From a virus, in IMG/VR virus record IMGVR_UViG_3300050120_000255, positions 1 to 64,000 of that record: DNA of 64,000 nt. One strand, given 5' to 3'. This document shows, piece by piece, positions 33,286 through 41,886 of the stretch. Below the pieces are notes generated by a model that was given only the letters and a program-made list of their open reading frames with translations, did not search any database and was not told where the DNA came from. How positions within the stretch are numbered: position 1 is the stretch's first letter; each line of letters begins with the position of its first letter. The translations under genes were made by a program, and so were the position numbers.

Positions 33286-33572
33286 TCCCCCGGCTCGCCC
33301 GCCTCAAGGAAGCCGGACAGACGCAGAATGGCGCCTTGAGCGAGCATGACCTCCATCGACGTCCCTTCGAGATCGTCGATATTTGAGGCCTCCTCTTGAT
33401 AGTCGCGGCGGAGGGCGACCGCGACTATGTCCATGGCCACGGGGATGTTTCCGCGTGCTGCGCGCGCCGGGTCCAAAAGGATTTCCTCGACCTTCCGGAC
33501 TTGACCAAGGGTGAGGGGCCGGATCGTGAAATCCAGGTCCCCCAGCGTAACGGTGATCGGATCAGGCCGCAT
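33270..33572 (-). CDS. Tail assembly chaperone, G-like
   Basis: 100 residues from ATG 33572, overlapping the tail-tube stop (TAATG). MRPDPITVTLGDLDFTIRPLTLGQVRKVEEIL, then an acidic end EAGEPGEEKAA. Size, acid end and position between tail tube and tape measure fit the chaperone that coats the tape measure. The last codons overlap the -1 frame of the T-like extension. Confidence 0.7.
   Translation of the reverse strand: MRPDPITVTLGDLDFTIRPLTLGQVRKVEEILLDPARAARGNIPVAMDIVAVALRRDYQEEASNIDDLEGTSMEVMLAQGAILRLSGFLEAGEPGEEKAA
33285..33291 (-). promoter_or_regulatory. Candidate -1 frameshift site
   Basis: Read leftward the sequence is GGGGGAA, in frame as CCG-GGG-GAA-GAG, 4 codons before the stop of the G-like gene. 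A run of five G lets tRNA-Gly re-pair in the -1 frame; re-pairing of the second tRNA is imperfect, so the exact slip codon is uncertain. Confidence 0.45.
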
Positions 33573-34339
33573 TAGGACACCTGCGGGTAGATGAACTCGC
33601 CGATGTTGCCAGCGGCGTTCACGAAGGAGCTGAACTCGAAGGCGGGCATCATGAAGTCTTCGAGTTTGGCGGCCATGGACACCTTGCTGCCCGTACATTG
33701 GAAGAGGCGAACAAGGAACGGCGCGTTATTCCGAACCGTGTAATAGTCGAGCTGGAAAACGGGCGTGTTGCCAAGGAGCTTGTTGGCGATCGTCAGCGTT
33801 TGACCAGTCGTCACGGTCGAACGGTAGGAAATGAGAATCGCGACCCCTTCATCAGCCAGGGAGAACGCATATGAACCCGTGGTCGGGTCCACCGTATATT
33901 GACCAACTGTTGGCGCCGTCGCCACTTTCTGGAAGGGCAGTCCGGAGCCGGCGTAAATAACGCCGAGATCCCCACCAGCGACGGACTTGTCAAAGGTCGC
34001 GCCGTTCATCACTACTATCGTGAACGGAGTGATCGCGGGAATCGAATGGGGCTCTAGATCGTTCATCTGGTAGCCGCCAGGGACGAAGGTGTTTCCGAAG
34101 AACACCGAATTCCACGCGATGCCGGAGATGACCGCGGCAGTCATTTTACCTGTCACCTTTGCAACGCCGCGCGCGACGTCGATAGGGTATTGGTTCTGAC
34201 CGGTCAGCTCTTTGATGGTGCCGGAAAAGTCGACTTCGAAATCCTGGGAGAACCCAATATTTACGGGAGTTCCATTGGCAACATCTGTCCGGGTCACAAT
34301 GACCTTTCCAGGACCGAAGGCGCTAAACGGGGTGGTCAT
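33572..34339 (-). CDS. Major tail tube protein
   Basis: 255 residues. GFSQDFEVDFSGTIKELTGQNQYPIDVARG and VTGKMTAAVISG are typical of siphophage/GTA tube subunits. It contains an inserted small beta domain (about residues 125-172: GVIYAGSGLPF ... GQYTVDPTTGSYAFS) that also occurs in the connector at 35332-36168. Tube hexamers stack to form the tail. Confidence 0.8.
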   Translation of the reverse strand: MTTPFSAFGPGKVIVTRTDVANGTPVNIGFSQDFEVDFSGTIKELTGQNQYPIDVARGVAKVTGKMTAAVISGIAWNSVFFGNTFVPGGYQMNDLEPHSIPAITPFTIVVMNGATFDKSVAGGDLGVIYAGSGLPFQKVATAPTVGQYTVDPTTGSYAFSLADEGVAILISYRSTVTTGQTLTIANKLLGNTPVFQLDYYTVRNNAPFLVRLFQCTGSKVSMAAKLEDFMMPAFEFSSFVNAAGNIGEFIYPQVS

Positions 34340-34360
34340 TAAATTAGTCTCCTCAAATGT

Positions 34361-34789
34361 TTAAAGTGTAATTTTGATTGGAACGATGAGCAGGCCATCG
34401 CCGTCTATGTCGCCTGGGTCTTTGAACGGGTCTCCTGCGATGCGCGCCCAGAACGCCGCGCCTCCGAGTGTGTTTCGGCCTTCTCTTCCTTGGCCTTTGG
34501 CCATCGCCGCATCGAGCGCATCCATGATCACGTTGAGAGCGGAGGACCCGACGACGCTGGGATCTTTCGCGTCGATGTAGACAAACAGGCGGACCTCGAT
34601 CTCGACCCGAGGCTCGACTCCCTGCTGCCAGACGTATCCCTCCTTGCCGCCTTCAAAGAGGAAGCAAGCAGGTCGCATTTCGACGGGAACGGAATCCCAC
34701 AACCTCAATCGCCGCGACGGCGGCGTCGCCCACGGATAGGCGCCGGCAACAAGATCCTCGAGCGCGATCACTGCAGCTTCGCGGCTCAT
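34361..34789 (-). CDS. Tail terminator/completion protein candidate
   Basis: 142 residues. Acidic alpha/beta protein with RLRLWDSVPVEMRPACFLFEGG, VEIEVRLFVYIDAKD and a beta C-terminus ending in LLIVPIKITL. Length, fold pattern and position between the HK97 gp10-like gene (ATGA overlap) and the tail tube are those of tail terminators. Not proven by a motif. Confidence 0.65.
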   Translation of the reverse strand: MSREAAVIALEDLVAGAYPWATPPSRRLRLWDSVPVEMRPACFLFEGGKEGYVWQQGVEPRVEIEVRLFVYIDAKDPSVVGSSALNVIMDALDAAMAKGQGREGRNTLGGAAFWARIAGDPFKDPGDIDGDGLLIVPIKITL

Positions 34790-35268
34790 CGACCTACCGC
34801 CGCGTGGACAGCGGCATCCAAATCAGCGATGAATATTTCGCGGATGTCTTCGAGCGAAGAGCGCATATATGAGCGCTCTGGCATCTGTGATCCGGGATGA
34901 TGCACGACGCGCCTAAAGACCTGCTTGCCCTCGAATACAAACGCTAGCACTTTGGCCTTCGTCGCGATGATGTCGTGGGGTGGAGTTATGCCGCCGTATT
35001 CGTGAATGGCGCCGTAAGCCGCGCCGCTGGCCGACTGAGTGACCGATCCCGTCACTGACGTCCCGCCGTCGTCGACTTTGGACGAGATGGAGGCGCGGAG
35101 CTTTCCCGTCACGGCCTGAAGAACGCCGCCGGAGAGCTTGTCGCGGACGATGTCAGCAAGCTGAGAGGTATCTTTGGAGACGACACCGACGACAGCCGCG
35201 TGGACAGCCTCGGACATCCGCCCCAAGCGCGCCACGATCGCGGTATCATCAACGTCGAATTTGATCAA
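34786..35268 (-). CDS. HK97 gp10-like head-tail joining protein
   Basis: 160 residues from a TTG start (AAGGG/GAGGG upstream). VTGKLRASISSKVDDGG and GAAYGAIHEYGGITPPHDI are hallmark segments of the HK97 gp10/minor tail family; PERSYMRSSLEDIRE completes it. It links the neck to the tail. First gene behind the promoter at 35301-35329. Confidence 0.82.
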   Translation of the reverse strand: MIKFDVDDTAIVARLGRMSEAVHAAVVGVVSKDTSQLADIVRDKLSGGVLQAVTGKLRASISSKVDDGGTSVTGSVTQSASGAAYGAIHEYGGITPPHDIIATKAKVLAFVFEGKQVFRRVVHHPGSQMPERSYMRSSLEDIREIFIADLDAAVHAAVGR

Positions 35269-35300
35269 AGCCCTTACGCCCTCAAAGAATAGACAACGAC

Positions 35301-35329
35301 AATCTATCAGTTCATCTAATAGATTGCAA
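35301..35329 (-). promoter_or_regulatory. Leftward promoter between connector and neck genes
   Basis: Read leftward: TTGCAA (35324-35329), 17-bp spacer with TCTATTAGATGAACTGA, TAGATT (35301-35306). A second operator-like copy (TGATAGATT) overlaps the -10. Spacer motif shared with the promoters at 48.4 and 53.47 kb. Confidence 0.55.
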
Positions 35330-35331
35330 TA

Positions 35332-36168
35332 TCAGTCTGGCGTGAAGAATGAGCGGAATGGATCGATTGCGGATTTGACGTGCATCGAGAGGGCGTTCGC
35401 AGCAAAGGTTGTGGTTTCCTGCCCGGCCAGCGCCTTTGAGTTGATGCCGATGCGCTGCCTATATGCATAGCGATCGCCGACTGCAGAAGTGCAAGCCTCG
35501 GCGAGCGCAGACGGCACGTATCCGTAGGAAATCTGAGCCTCCGAATAGACGTCTTCCGGGCTGAAAGTGTAGACGCCTCCGGCCACCGAATATTGGCCAT
35601 GCGCGGGGTTCGCGGCCACTGGGGTTAACGGCAGCCCGCTCAAAGAATAGACGACGCCGGCATCGCTCGCCCAGGCGCCGAGCGGCTCAGAAAGGGTGAT
35701 GGCGAATGGCGAGGCCGGAACAGTCCAGGATTCCGTTTGCTGATAGCCTGCGGTGTATTGAATGAACGTGCCTTGCGGATCGTGGCCGCGAGTCAGATTG
35801 CGGAAATAGACCGTCGTCTGGCGGCCAGGTGGGAACGGATCGACCTGCTCCATCGTCCATCCGGTCTGCCGCGTGGCGCCGGCGACGAGTGGCGGCGCGG
35901 GCGGAATCAGAACTCCGTCAATGGAGATCGATTCGATCTCGATAACCGGCCATCTGCGCAGCATGATTTCTCGCCGCGGCCAGAATCCGTCCCTGACCTC
36001 CGAGTAAGACACCGGAAGAAGAGACCCTCGCCCAAGATGGGTGAGGATCTGCTGACTGGTGCTCGTGATCAGCGAACTCAGAATCGCATCACTGGTCATC
36101 CCCGTGCCGACACTTCCAATCCACGCCTTTACGGCGGCGAGTGACGTGAGATCGCTGAGGCTCGCCAC
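35332..36168 (-). CDS. Head-tail connector (gp6-like adaptor) with inserted domain
   Basis: 278 residues from GTG. The N-terminus (LTSLAAVKAWIGSVGTGMTSDAILSSLITSTSQQI) and C-terminus (SALAEACTSAVGDRYAYRQRIG) are the helical adaptor halves; the middle is beta-rich. Residues about 185-235 (GVVYSLSGLPLTPVAANP ... GGVYTFSPEDV) repeat the small domain found in the tail tube protein. It would sit under the portal ring. Confidence 0.75.
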   Translation of the reverse strand: MASLSDLTSLAAVKAWIGSVGTGMTSDAILSSLITSTSQQILTHLGRGSLLPVSYSEVRDGFWPRREIMLRRWPVIEIESISIDGVLIPPAPPLVAGATRQTGWTMEQVDPFPPGRQTTVYFRNLTRGHDPQGTFIQYTAGYQQTESWTVPASPFAITLSEPLGAWASDAGVVYSLSGLPLTPVAANPAHGQYSVAGGVYTFSPEDVYSEAQISYGYVPSALAEACTSAVGDRYAYRQRIGINSKALAGQETTTFAANALSMHVKSAIDPFRSFFTPD

Positions 36169-36171
36169 GAA

Positions 36172-36744
36172 TTACGCGCCTTCGCCGAAGGGGAAAGGCG
36201 GCTCCACATGGGTCGCAACCGCTTCGACAACGGCCTCATCTTCGACGAAGACCTCGGCCAACTTTTTCTCGAACACGCTCAGGGCGATTTCGCGCAACTC
36301 GACGTCTTTCGACGCGGCGGTCAGCTTGAACCCTTTGCCTTTAAGGAACCGGAAGAGATCCGGGCGCCGCATCGTGGCTATATCCTCAACCTTCACCTCG
36401 TCCACAACGAGATGGCTGCCAGGGGCGTCCTCTTCGCCGGGCAGAGTGCCGTTCGACGGGGTCGCGGCGGCGAGGCGCGCGCGCAGCTCGTCGGCGGACA
36501 GTCCCTTGATAACCTCGAGGGTCCGCTTCATGACTTCGGTAACAAGCTGGCTGTGCGACATGGCTTCAACCTCCGGCTCCTCCGAGCCATCGGCCCAGTC
36601 GCGGAAGCCATGAGACTTCAGGTCGTCCACTTCGGAGGGGAGGACCCAAACACTTCCATCGGCCGGATCAGCATCAATCGCTCGTCCGTTGTAGCTCATC
36701 GAGCCGAAACCATCTGGGGCTTTTAGTTTGACAAATCCGCGCAT
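36172..36744 (-). CDS. Head-region protein of unknown function
   Basis: 190 residues. N-terminal module GFVKLKAPDGFGSMSYNGRAIDADPADGSVWVLPSEVDDLKSHGF looks like a small beta/helix domain common in phage head operons. The rest is acidic and helical with a LEM/SAP-like piece (MRRPDLFRFLKGKGFKLTA). Between capsid and connector genes; perhaps a head-completion or scaffolding accessory. Confidence 0.6.
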   Translation of the reverse strand: MRGFVKLKAPDGFGSMSYNGRAIDADPADGSVWVLPSEVDDLKSHGFRDWADGSEEPEVEAMSHSQLVTEVMKRTLEVIKGLSADELRARLAAATPSNGTLPGEEDAPGSHLVVDEVKVEDIATMRRPDLFRFLKGKGFKLTAASKDVELREIALSVFEKKLAEVFVEDEAVVEAVATHVEPPFPFGEGA

Positions 36745-36807
36745 ATTTCAATCGGTCCTTGTTGCTGGTGCTGAGGGGACCTGGGGGCCCGAAGGCCCCC
36801 AGACGAA

Positions 36808-38328
36808 TTATCCGTTGGTGATATTCGAGATGACGGCCATGCTCGGCGGGAAGAAGTGTTGGAGCACTTCGTCGGCATAGACGCCGTATTCGTATTTGCG
36901 CGAGCGGAGCGGCCATTCGATCTGGAAATAATCTTGACGAGTCCGGATCTGCATCACGTTGCCGACGCCGGAAAGCGGGTACGGGATCGACACCGAAGTG
37001 AAGAGGACCGTGCCGGCTGGCATATTCGGATGGACTTTGATGTCCACGACCGAACCACCCTGCATCGAGAACCGGTTCAGGTAGGTGCGGACCATGATGC
37101 CGCCGCCGATATTGGCCTGCTCCGTGTTGAAGACGAAGCGCTGCGCCGAAGACTGGCCACCTTGAAGGATCTTCTTCGAGATGTTCAAAGCTTCCTGCGA
37201 GCTGACCCACATCGTATCCGGGCCGAGCTTAAAGCCATCCCACATCGCCTTCAGAACGATGTCGATTTCGACGATGCCGCCGGAACCGTCAGCGGTCAGC
37301 GGAGTGCCGATGCCGGCGGCGCCCGTTGGCATCTGGTAGATGGTCGCGCCCGATCCGGGAGCGAAAGCTTGGGTCAGAAGACCGTCGAACGACAGTGAAT
37401 TGGTGCTGGCGTCGGCGGAGAACTGAGCTTCGGAGGCGAGGACGCCCGTGGTGCCGGTGGACGTTCCCGCCGCAGTCGTGATCAACACGCTGTTGATGGT
37501 TGTAATCGCTCCGAGGCGCTCGTTGCCGACGGTGCCCCAGAACCAGGCATAGCCGATCGCGTTTGCTTTGGCGTTGGTCGTCGCGAGGACGCTGTTTGTC
37601 GCGCCAGCGCCGGTCGAGACCGAGGCCGCGGTGGACTTGGCGCTTGATCCGCCACCGAACGCGTCGGAGGACCCATCAACGTTGGTCCGGCTAACCCGGC
37701 CTTGAATACCCGCCGCGAGCGAACCGTTGAGGAAGCCATCCAAGGTCAGGGCGACAACGATGACGCTAACGACCTGAGTCGCAGCGATCGCGCCGCCGGT
37801 GAGGGCGGTGGAAACGACCGGAGTCGAAGGGGCGCCAAGAGCCTGCGAGCCGTTGCCGCCGAGGATCATAGCTTCCTCGCCGAGCATCAGAGATTCGAGA
37901 CCCGTCTTGGCGCCGATCGCCCGGATGTCATCAAACCCTTGGCCAGCATACTCAGCTTCGAAGTCGACGCTGGTTTCGATGCCGATTCCCTTATAGGAAG
38001 CGGTGTAGTCCTGGGTGCTGACAACCTGCGCAGCGTTACGGTTGCCGCCGGACACGCCGATGCGAATGCCGTTGACGTTGACATTGGTCACTGCGCGCCA
38101 AGCGGCCTGGATGCCACCCTTGCCGGACACACGGGGGGTCGTGTTGCGCAGCGGGGTCAGAACGGGGTAGAGGAACTTCGCGCCGAGTTCGAGGTCATAG
38201 TAGGTCAGACCCGAAGTAGCGGAGGCGGATTGAACGAAAGACGAGGCTTTGCCGAGTTTCAGATCGGGGGAGGCCTGTGCAGCTTTGATAGATTTCAGAG
38301 CTTCTTGAATATCGGCGCCATCAATCAT
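36808..38328 (-). CDS. Major capsid protein, HK97 fold
   Basis: 506 residues. LELGAKFLYPVLTPLRNTTPRVSGKG, QAAWRAVTNVNVNG, TYKGIG-like strand and GEEAMILGGNG are common in this alphaproteobacterial capsid family. A Gly/Ser/Thr-rich Ig-like insertion occupies about residues 185-330 (TLDGFLNGSLAAGIQGRVSRTNVDG ... GYAWFWGTVGNE), then the conserved FKLGPDTMWVSSQEALNI and the P-domain end LRSRKYEYGVYADEVL. It lies after the protease and behind an unusual 190-bp leader. Confidence 0.88.
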   Translation of the reverse strand: MIDGADIQEALKSIKAAQASPDLKLGKASSFVQSASATSGLTYYDLELGAKFLYPVLTPLRNTTPRVSGKGGIQAAWRAVTNVNVNGIRIGVSGGNRNAAQVVSTQDYTASYKGIGIETSVDFEAEYAGQGFDDIRAIGAKTGLESLMLGEEAMILGGNGSQALGAPSTPVVSTALTGGAIAATQVVSVIVVALTLDGFLNGSLAAGIQGRVSRTNVDGSSDAFGGGSSAKSTAASVSTGAGATNSVLATTNAKANAIGYAWFWGTVGNERLGAITTINSVLITTAAGTSTGTTGVLASEAQFSADASTNSLSFDGLLTQAFAPGSGATIYQMPTGAAGIGTPLTADGSGGIVEIDIVLKAMWDGFKLGPDTMWVSSQEALNISKKILQGGQSSAQRFVFNTEQANIGGGIMVRTYLNRFSMQGGSVVDIKVHPNMPAGTVLFTSVSIPYPLSGVGNVMQIRTRQDYFQIEWPLRSRKYEYGVYADEVLQHFFPPSMAVISNITNG

Positions 38329-38384
38329 GATGGATTCTCCTTGAAATGGGATGAGAGGGTTGTTGGCCTAGATGCCGTCGCCTG

Positions 38385-38503
38385 CCCGTCCCCGGAGCGT
38401 CGTCTAGATTGCCTTCCTATTCGATGTGGTGATAGAAGCCAGCCCGTCCCCGGAGGCATTCCGCGAGTTATCAAATTTAGCGAGCTTTATATCCGTCCCC
38501 GGA
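38385..38503. repeat. Three CCGTCCCCGGA repeats in the capsid-gene leader
   Basis: Copies at 38385-38396, 38443-38454 and 38493-38503 (leftward TCCGGGGACGG), about 50-58 bp apart, with a TCGAATAGG operator-like word between the first two. They fill the only long gap in the head operon. Possible mRNA-structure elements or protein sites boosting capsid expression. Confidence 0.7.
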
Positions 38504-38519
38504 TCAGCTCGCTCCGGTA

Positions 38520-40304
38520 TTAGCGATCTTGCCCTTTGATGAAGGGTTTCGGATCGTTGTAAGACTGCTTGAACGCCGCCAGGGCCAAAGCTTGTGGATT
38601 TTCCGCGAGGACCTTCAGCATACGGGTCAAATCGGCGTTCTGGTCGGGCTCGGCCTCGCCGCCTTTATTGACGGCGCCGGCGCGGGCCTGAATTGGTAGA
38701 GGGAGTGGCTGCTCCTCGATATTTTTCACACTCTTGAGTAGATCGAGCATTTGCTCGGACATGGTCTCGAATTTCTTACCGAGAGCCTCATTGAGAGCAT
38801 GGACCTTGCGAAGCTCATCCGAGTCGGTTGCGACCTTGGCAAGCGCCACATCGGCTTCCACCTTGGCCACCTTTTCGAGTTCTACCTTCGCGGCCTCAGC
38901 TTTGAGAACAGCGCGCTTGGCGATCAGCGCGTCAACGAACGGCTGAGGCAGATATTTGCGGACCGCTTCGAATTCGCCTTCCGGCAGCGCGACGGCGCAA
39001 GCCATCCAATCGACAACGAGCATGTCATCAACGTTCTGACCTTGGGTCAGTTCGGCGGTCTCTTCCTGAACCATCAGCACGAGGGTCGCGCAGAGGTCTT
39101 CGAGGTTCGAATGGAGCATTGCCGGGAGCGGCGAGTTGTCGTTTTCCTCCTTGGCCTCCATGTGAACGGCCATCTTCACGTCGAAGATTTCTTCGATGAG
39201 ACAGGAAAGCCGCGAGATGGTGCGCATCCCCTTCTCGAGACCGAGCTGAGCGACAAGTGTCTTCTCGCCTTTGGCCGCGGTGAAAGACTTGAGCAAACCG
39301 GTTTCGACGGCCACGACAGCGGCTTCTTCGACAACAGCGGCCGGCGCGGCGCGCTTAGAGACTTCGGCCGCCAACTCCGCGAGAACCGCGTCGGACGCCG
39401 CCGTCTTGGCCGCAACCACCGCCGCTGCATCGAACGCCTCGTTGTGGGCGATCATCTCGGCTTTCTTTTTGAAGAGCGAGCCGTCACGGCTCGACTTCCA
39501 AACCTGTTCGCCGTGCTCGTTTTCGACCGGCGTAGCCGTCTTGACGACTTCGACGGCAGCTTCGATCTCCGCGGCCTTCTCGACCTTGTCCTCGACGACC
39601 ACTTCGGCCACCGTCTCGACTTTGGCGACGCCTTCGACGACCAGAGCGGCCTTCTCGATCACCGTGCCGCCGTCGCCCGTTTCGGCCATCAATTGGTCAC
39701 GCGCGGCTTCAACGAAGTCGCCCCACCCCTTGGCTCCTGCAGCTTTAGCAAGCTCCTGGGCGCGATCGGCAACTTGGTGACTCGTCGGCATTGGGACCTC
39801 TTTGGAATGAAATTTGCGCAGCTCGGCGACGCCGTCCGCTTTGATCATGGAAAAAGTTGCATCAGGAAGGCACGGGAGATCCACAAGCGAAACCTCGCAC
39901 GGATCGGCGGTGTAGCGCTGCAATCCGGTGTCTTTATCGAGCCAACGCTTCACATATGCGCCGCCTTGACTGAAACCGGTGTAGACGCCCTCGACCACCT
40001 TGTTCCATTCGGCGTCATCAACGACCTTGGCGCAGATCTCGATCTGCTTGGCATCGTCGTTGAACTCGATCATCGTCACTTTGCCGGCAGCGACATTGCC
40101 ATGCATCGCCCGGACGTTGCCAAGCGACTTCCCGTCGGTCGACTTGGAAATATCGGACGACCACTTCTCATAGAAGGGCTTCGTCGTGGCGTAATCGCAG
40201 ATCTCCCCCGACCGATCCTCCGTTTCCCCGGTCGCGATGCCGTAAACGAGCCTTTTGGCTACGTCGACCTTCGTGATCGGAATGAAAAGTTTGAGGTCGG
40301 CCAT
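38520..40304 (-). CDS. Prohead protease fused to scaffold-like domain
   Basis: 594 residues. The first about 170 residues look like a capsid maturation serine protease (XkdF/U35 type): candidate His in RAMHGNVAAG and Ser in GVYTGFSQGGAYVKRW, with DPCEVSLVDLPCLP following. The remaining 400 residues are Ala/Glu/Val-rich helix and coiled coil, as expected of an internal scaffold that is removed during maturation. Placed between portal and capsid. Confidence 0.75.
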   Translation of the reverse strand: MADLKLFIPITKVDVAKRLVYGIATGETEDRSGEICDYATTKPFYEKWSSDISKSTDGKSLGNVRAMHGNVAAGKVTMIEFNDDAKQIEICAKVVDDAEWNKVVEGVYTGFSQGGAYVKRWLDKDTGLQRYTADPCEVSLVDLPCLPDATFSMIKADGVAELRKFHSKEVPMPTSHQVADRAQELAKAAGAKGWGDFVEAARDQLMAETGDGGTVIEKAALVVEGVAKVETVAEVVVEDKVEKAAEIEAAVEVVKTATPVENEHGEQVWKSSRDGSLFKKKAEMIAHNEAFDAAAVVAAKTAASDAVLAELAAEVSKRAAPAAVVEEAAVVAVETGLLKSFTAAKGEKTLVAQLGLEKGMRTISRLSCLIEEIFDVKMAVHMEAKEENDNSPLPAMLHSNLEDLCATLVLMVQEETAELTQGQNVDDMLVVDWMACAVALPEGEFEAVRKYLPQPFVDALIAKRAVLKAEAAKVELEKVAKVEADVALAKVATDSDELRKVHALNEALGKKFETMSEQMLDLLKSVKNIEEQPLPLPIQARAGAVNKGGEAEPDQNADLTRMLKVLAENPQALALAAFKQSYNDPKPFIKGQDR

Positions 40305-40307
40305 AAA

Positions 40308-41858
40308 CTACTCTTCCTCTTCGGGCTCATAGCCCTTTCGCGCCGTCATCGACGGCCCGGTCTGAACTTTCGGCGTTGTCGCCGCCGGGGACCCCTGTGT
40401 TCCCTTCGGAACTCCTATCCCAGGAGCCCCCGGAGGTTTTGGGGGAGAAATCTTCGCCCGAGCCTTCAATCCTTCGATTGTGTTGGCATCCACGGGAATC
40501 ATTCCAAGGGCGGTATAAATCATCGGAACGTCGAAGGCGGGGTTATCGATCCTATCTATCCCCACTTCTATTCGTGCTTCGTTTAGACTCTTTATACCTA
40601 ATTTCACCTGTCCGTCAAGTATGGTCGCCTTGGCGGACTCGTCGACGCTATCTTCGCGGCCAAAAATGAACTCGACGTCGGGTGCCTCAAGCTCTGTGTC
40701 TATTACATCATCGATTAGTTCCTTGACCCAGGCCATGATCGGCACGAGGCCTTCTTCCTCGGCCGACGCCTTTTGCGTGTCGCCGGACGCCCGGTTCGTC
40801 TGCTTGATGAGGCTGTTCGGTGAAACCGAGAAGGCAAAGCAAACGACGCGCGACAGCCAGTCGTCGAATTCCGCCTTCAGATCCGGTTCTTTGGTCTGAT
40901 GGAAGTTGGCGCCGGTCCCGCCCGGCATGAATTTGACCTTCCGGCGTGCGCCCTCGGAGCCGCCGAAGTAGACGTCCCAATATTTCTGATAGGCCTTGAT
41001 TTGGTCAGGCGACCAGGTATCCGGGACGTTGGCGATCGCGTCTGGAATATTTCCTTCCGTGAAATAAGCTGTCGTGAAAGCTTGCCGGCGCAGCGCCAAG
41101 TTGACCGTGGCGATGATCTGCTCGGTCGGGGAATACCCGTAAAACGAATTGGAGCGAACGTTGCGCGGCTTATAGATCAAGTCGCGCACGGAATAGTCAA
41201 CCGCTGGGTAGCCCTTGAGGATTTGCTGATAGGCGACTGGATAGATCGTTTTCCCACCCTGCTTATACGGCAGCGGCGTGCGTCCGAAGCTGTCAATTAC
41301 CGGATTCAGCGTGGCTCCATCGATCGGATACAACGCTGTCAGCTTTCCGCCGCGATTCCGTTGCTTATAGACCGCTGGCGCGTCGATGACGAATAGATCC
41401 TCGAGCAGCATCCCGAGCCACTCGGAAAACGTGTGAAAACCGTCCGGCTTCTTAAAGAATTGCGTGACCCGCTGAGTTTGCTCGGAAACATCTTTCTTGG
41501 TGTGCCGGTTTTTCGGCTGCAGGCTCCAATGGAGGCGCTTGGCCTGATCTTTGCGCGTCTCGATGACGAGGCGCAGCAGATCCCAGTTCTCCGCCATGGC
41601 CCGCAGAGTGTGAAAATCGACGGGCTTATAGACACGGGAAACCGTGTTTAGGTTATATCCGGAAGGATAATCGGTCTGGCGGCTGGCGACCCCCGGGGGC
41701 GCGATCGGGAAGATCGGCTGAAGTGGTCCGAACCAATCCGCGCCCTCAACAGGCTTTGGAGCCGGGGCGTTCGGATTCCCATACGAAATTTCAACCTGAT
41801 AAGCGCTCTGGTTGACGTATGCTCCTGCGCGGCCGCCGCGGGTAGGGGCGTCTGCCAT
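40308..41858 (-). CDS. Portal protein
   Basis: 516 residues. Portal pattern: FHTLRAMAENWDLLRLVIETRKDQAKRLHW, GMLLEDLFVIDAPAVYKQRN, SFYGYSPTEQIIATVNLALRRQAF, ARRKVKFMPGG and FAFSVSPNSLIKQTNRAS. It forms the dodecameric DNA gateway at one capsid vertex and docks the terminase. Ends Pro/Lys/Glu-rich. Confidence 0.92.
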   Translation of the reverse strand: MADAPTRGGRAGAYVNQSAYQVEISYGNPNAPAPKPVEGADWFGPLQPIFPIAPPGVASRQTDYPSGYNLNTVSRVYKPVDFHTLRAMAENWDLLRLVIETRKDQAKRLHWSLQPKNRHTKKDVSEQTQRVTQFFKKPDGFHTFSEWLGMLLEDLFVIDAPAVYKQRNRGGKLTALYPIDGATLNPVIDSFGRTPLPYKQGGKTIYPVAYQQILKGYPAVDYSVRDLIYKPRNVRSNSFYGYSPTEQIIATVNLALRRQAFTTAYFTEGNIPDAIANVPDTWSPDQIKAYQKYWDVYFGGSEGARRKVKFMPGGTGANFHQTKEPDLKAEFDDWLSRVVCFAFSVSPNSLIKQTNRASGDTQKASAEEEGLVPIMAWVKELIDDVIDTELEAPDVEFIFGREDSVDESAKATILDGQVKLGIKSLNEARIEVGIDRIDNPAFDVPMIYTALGMIPVDANTIEGLKARAKISPPKPPGAPGIGVPKGTQGSPAATTPKVQTGPSMTARKGYEPEEEE

Positions 41859-41886
41859 TAGATGGCCTCGGTGCTAAATGCCACGC

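Noticed and set aside
38520-40304. Reading the Ala/Glu/Val-rich C-terminus of the protease gene as a separate tail or adhesin gene
   Set aside because: There is no start signal at the junction; a protease-scaffold fusion is a known arrangement and fits the position before the capsid gene.
38751-40586. 611-codon rightward frame opposite the protease/scaffold gene
   Set aside because: A long antisense shadow caused by the GC-rich, Ala/Glu-rich coding strand; product is Arg/Gly/Leu-rich with no domain.
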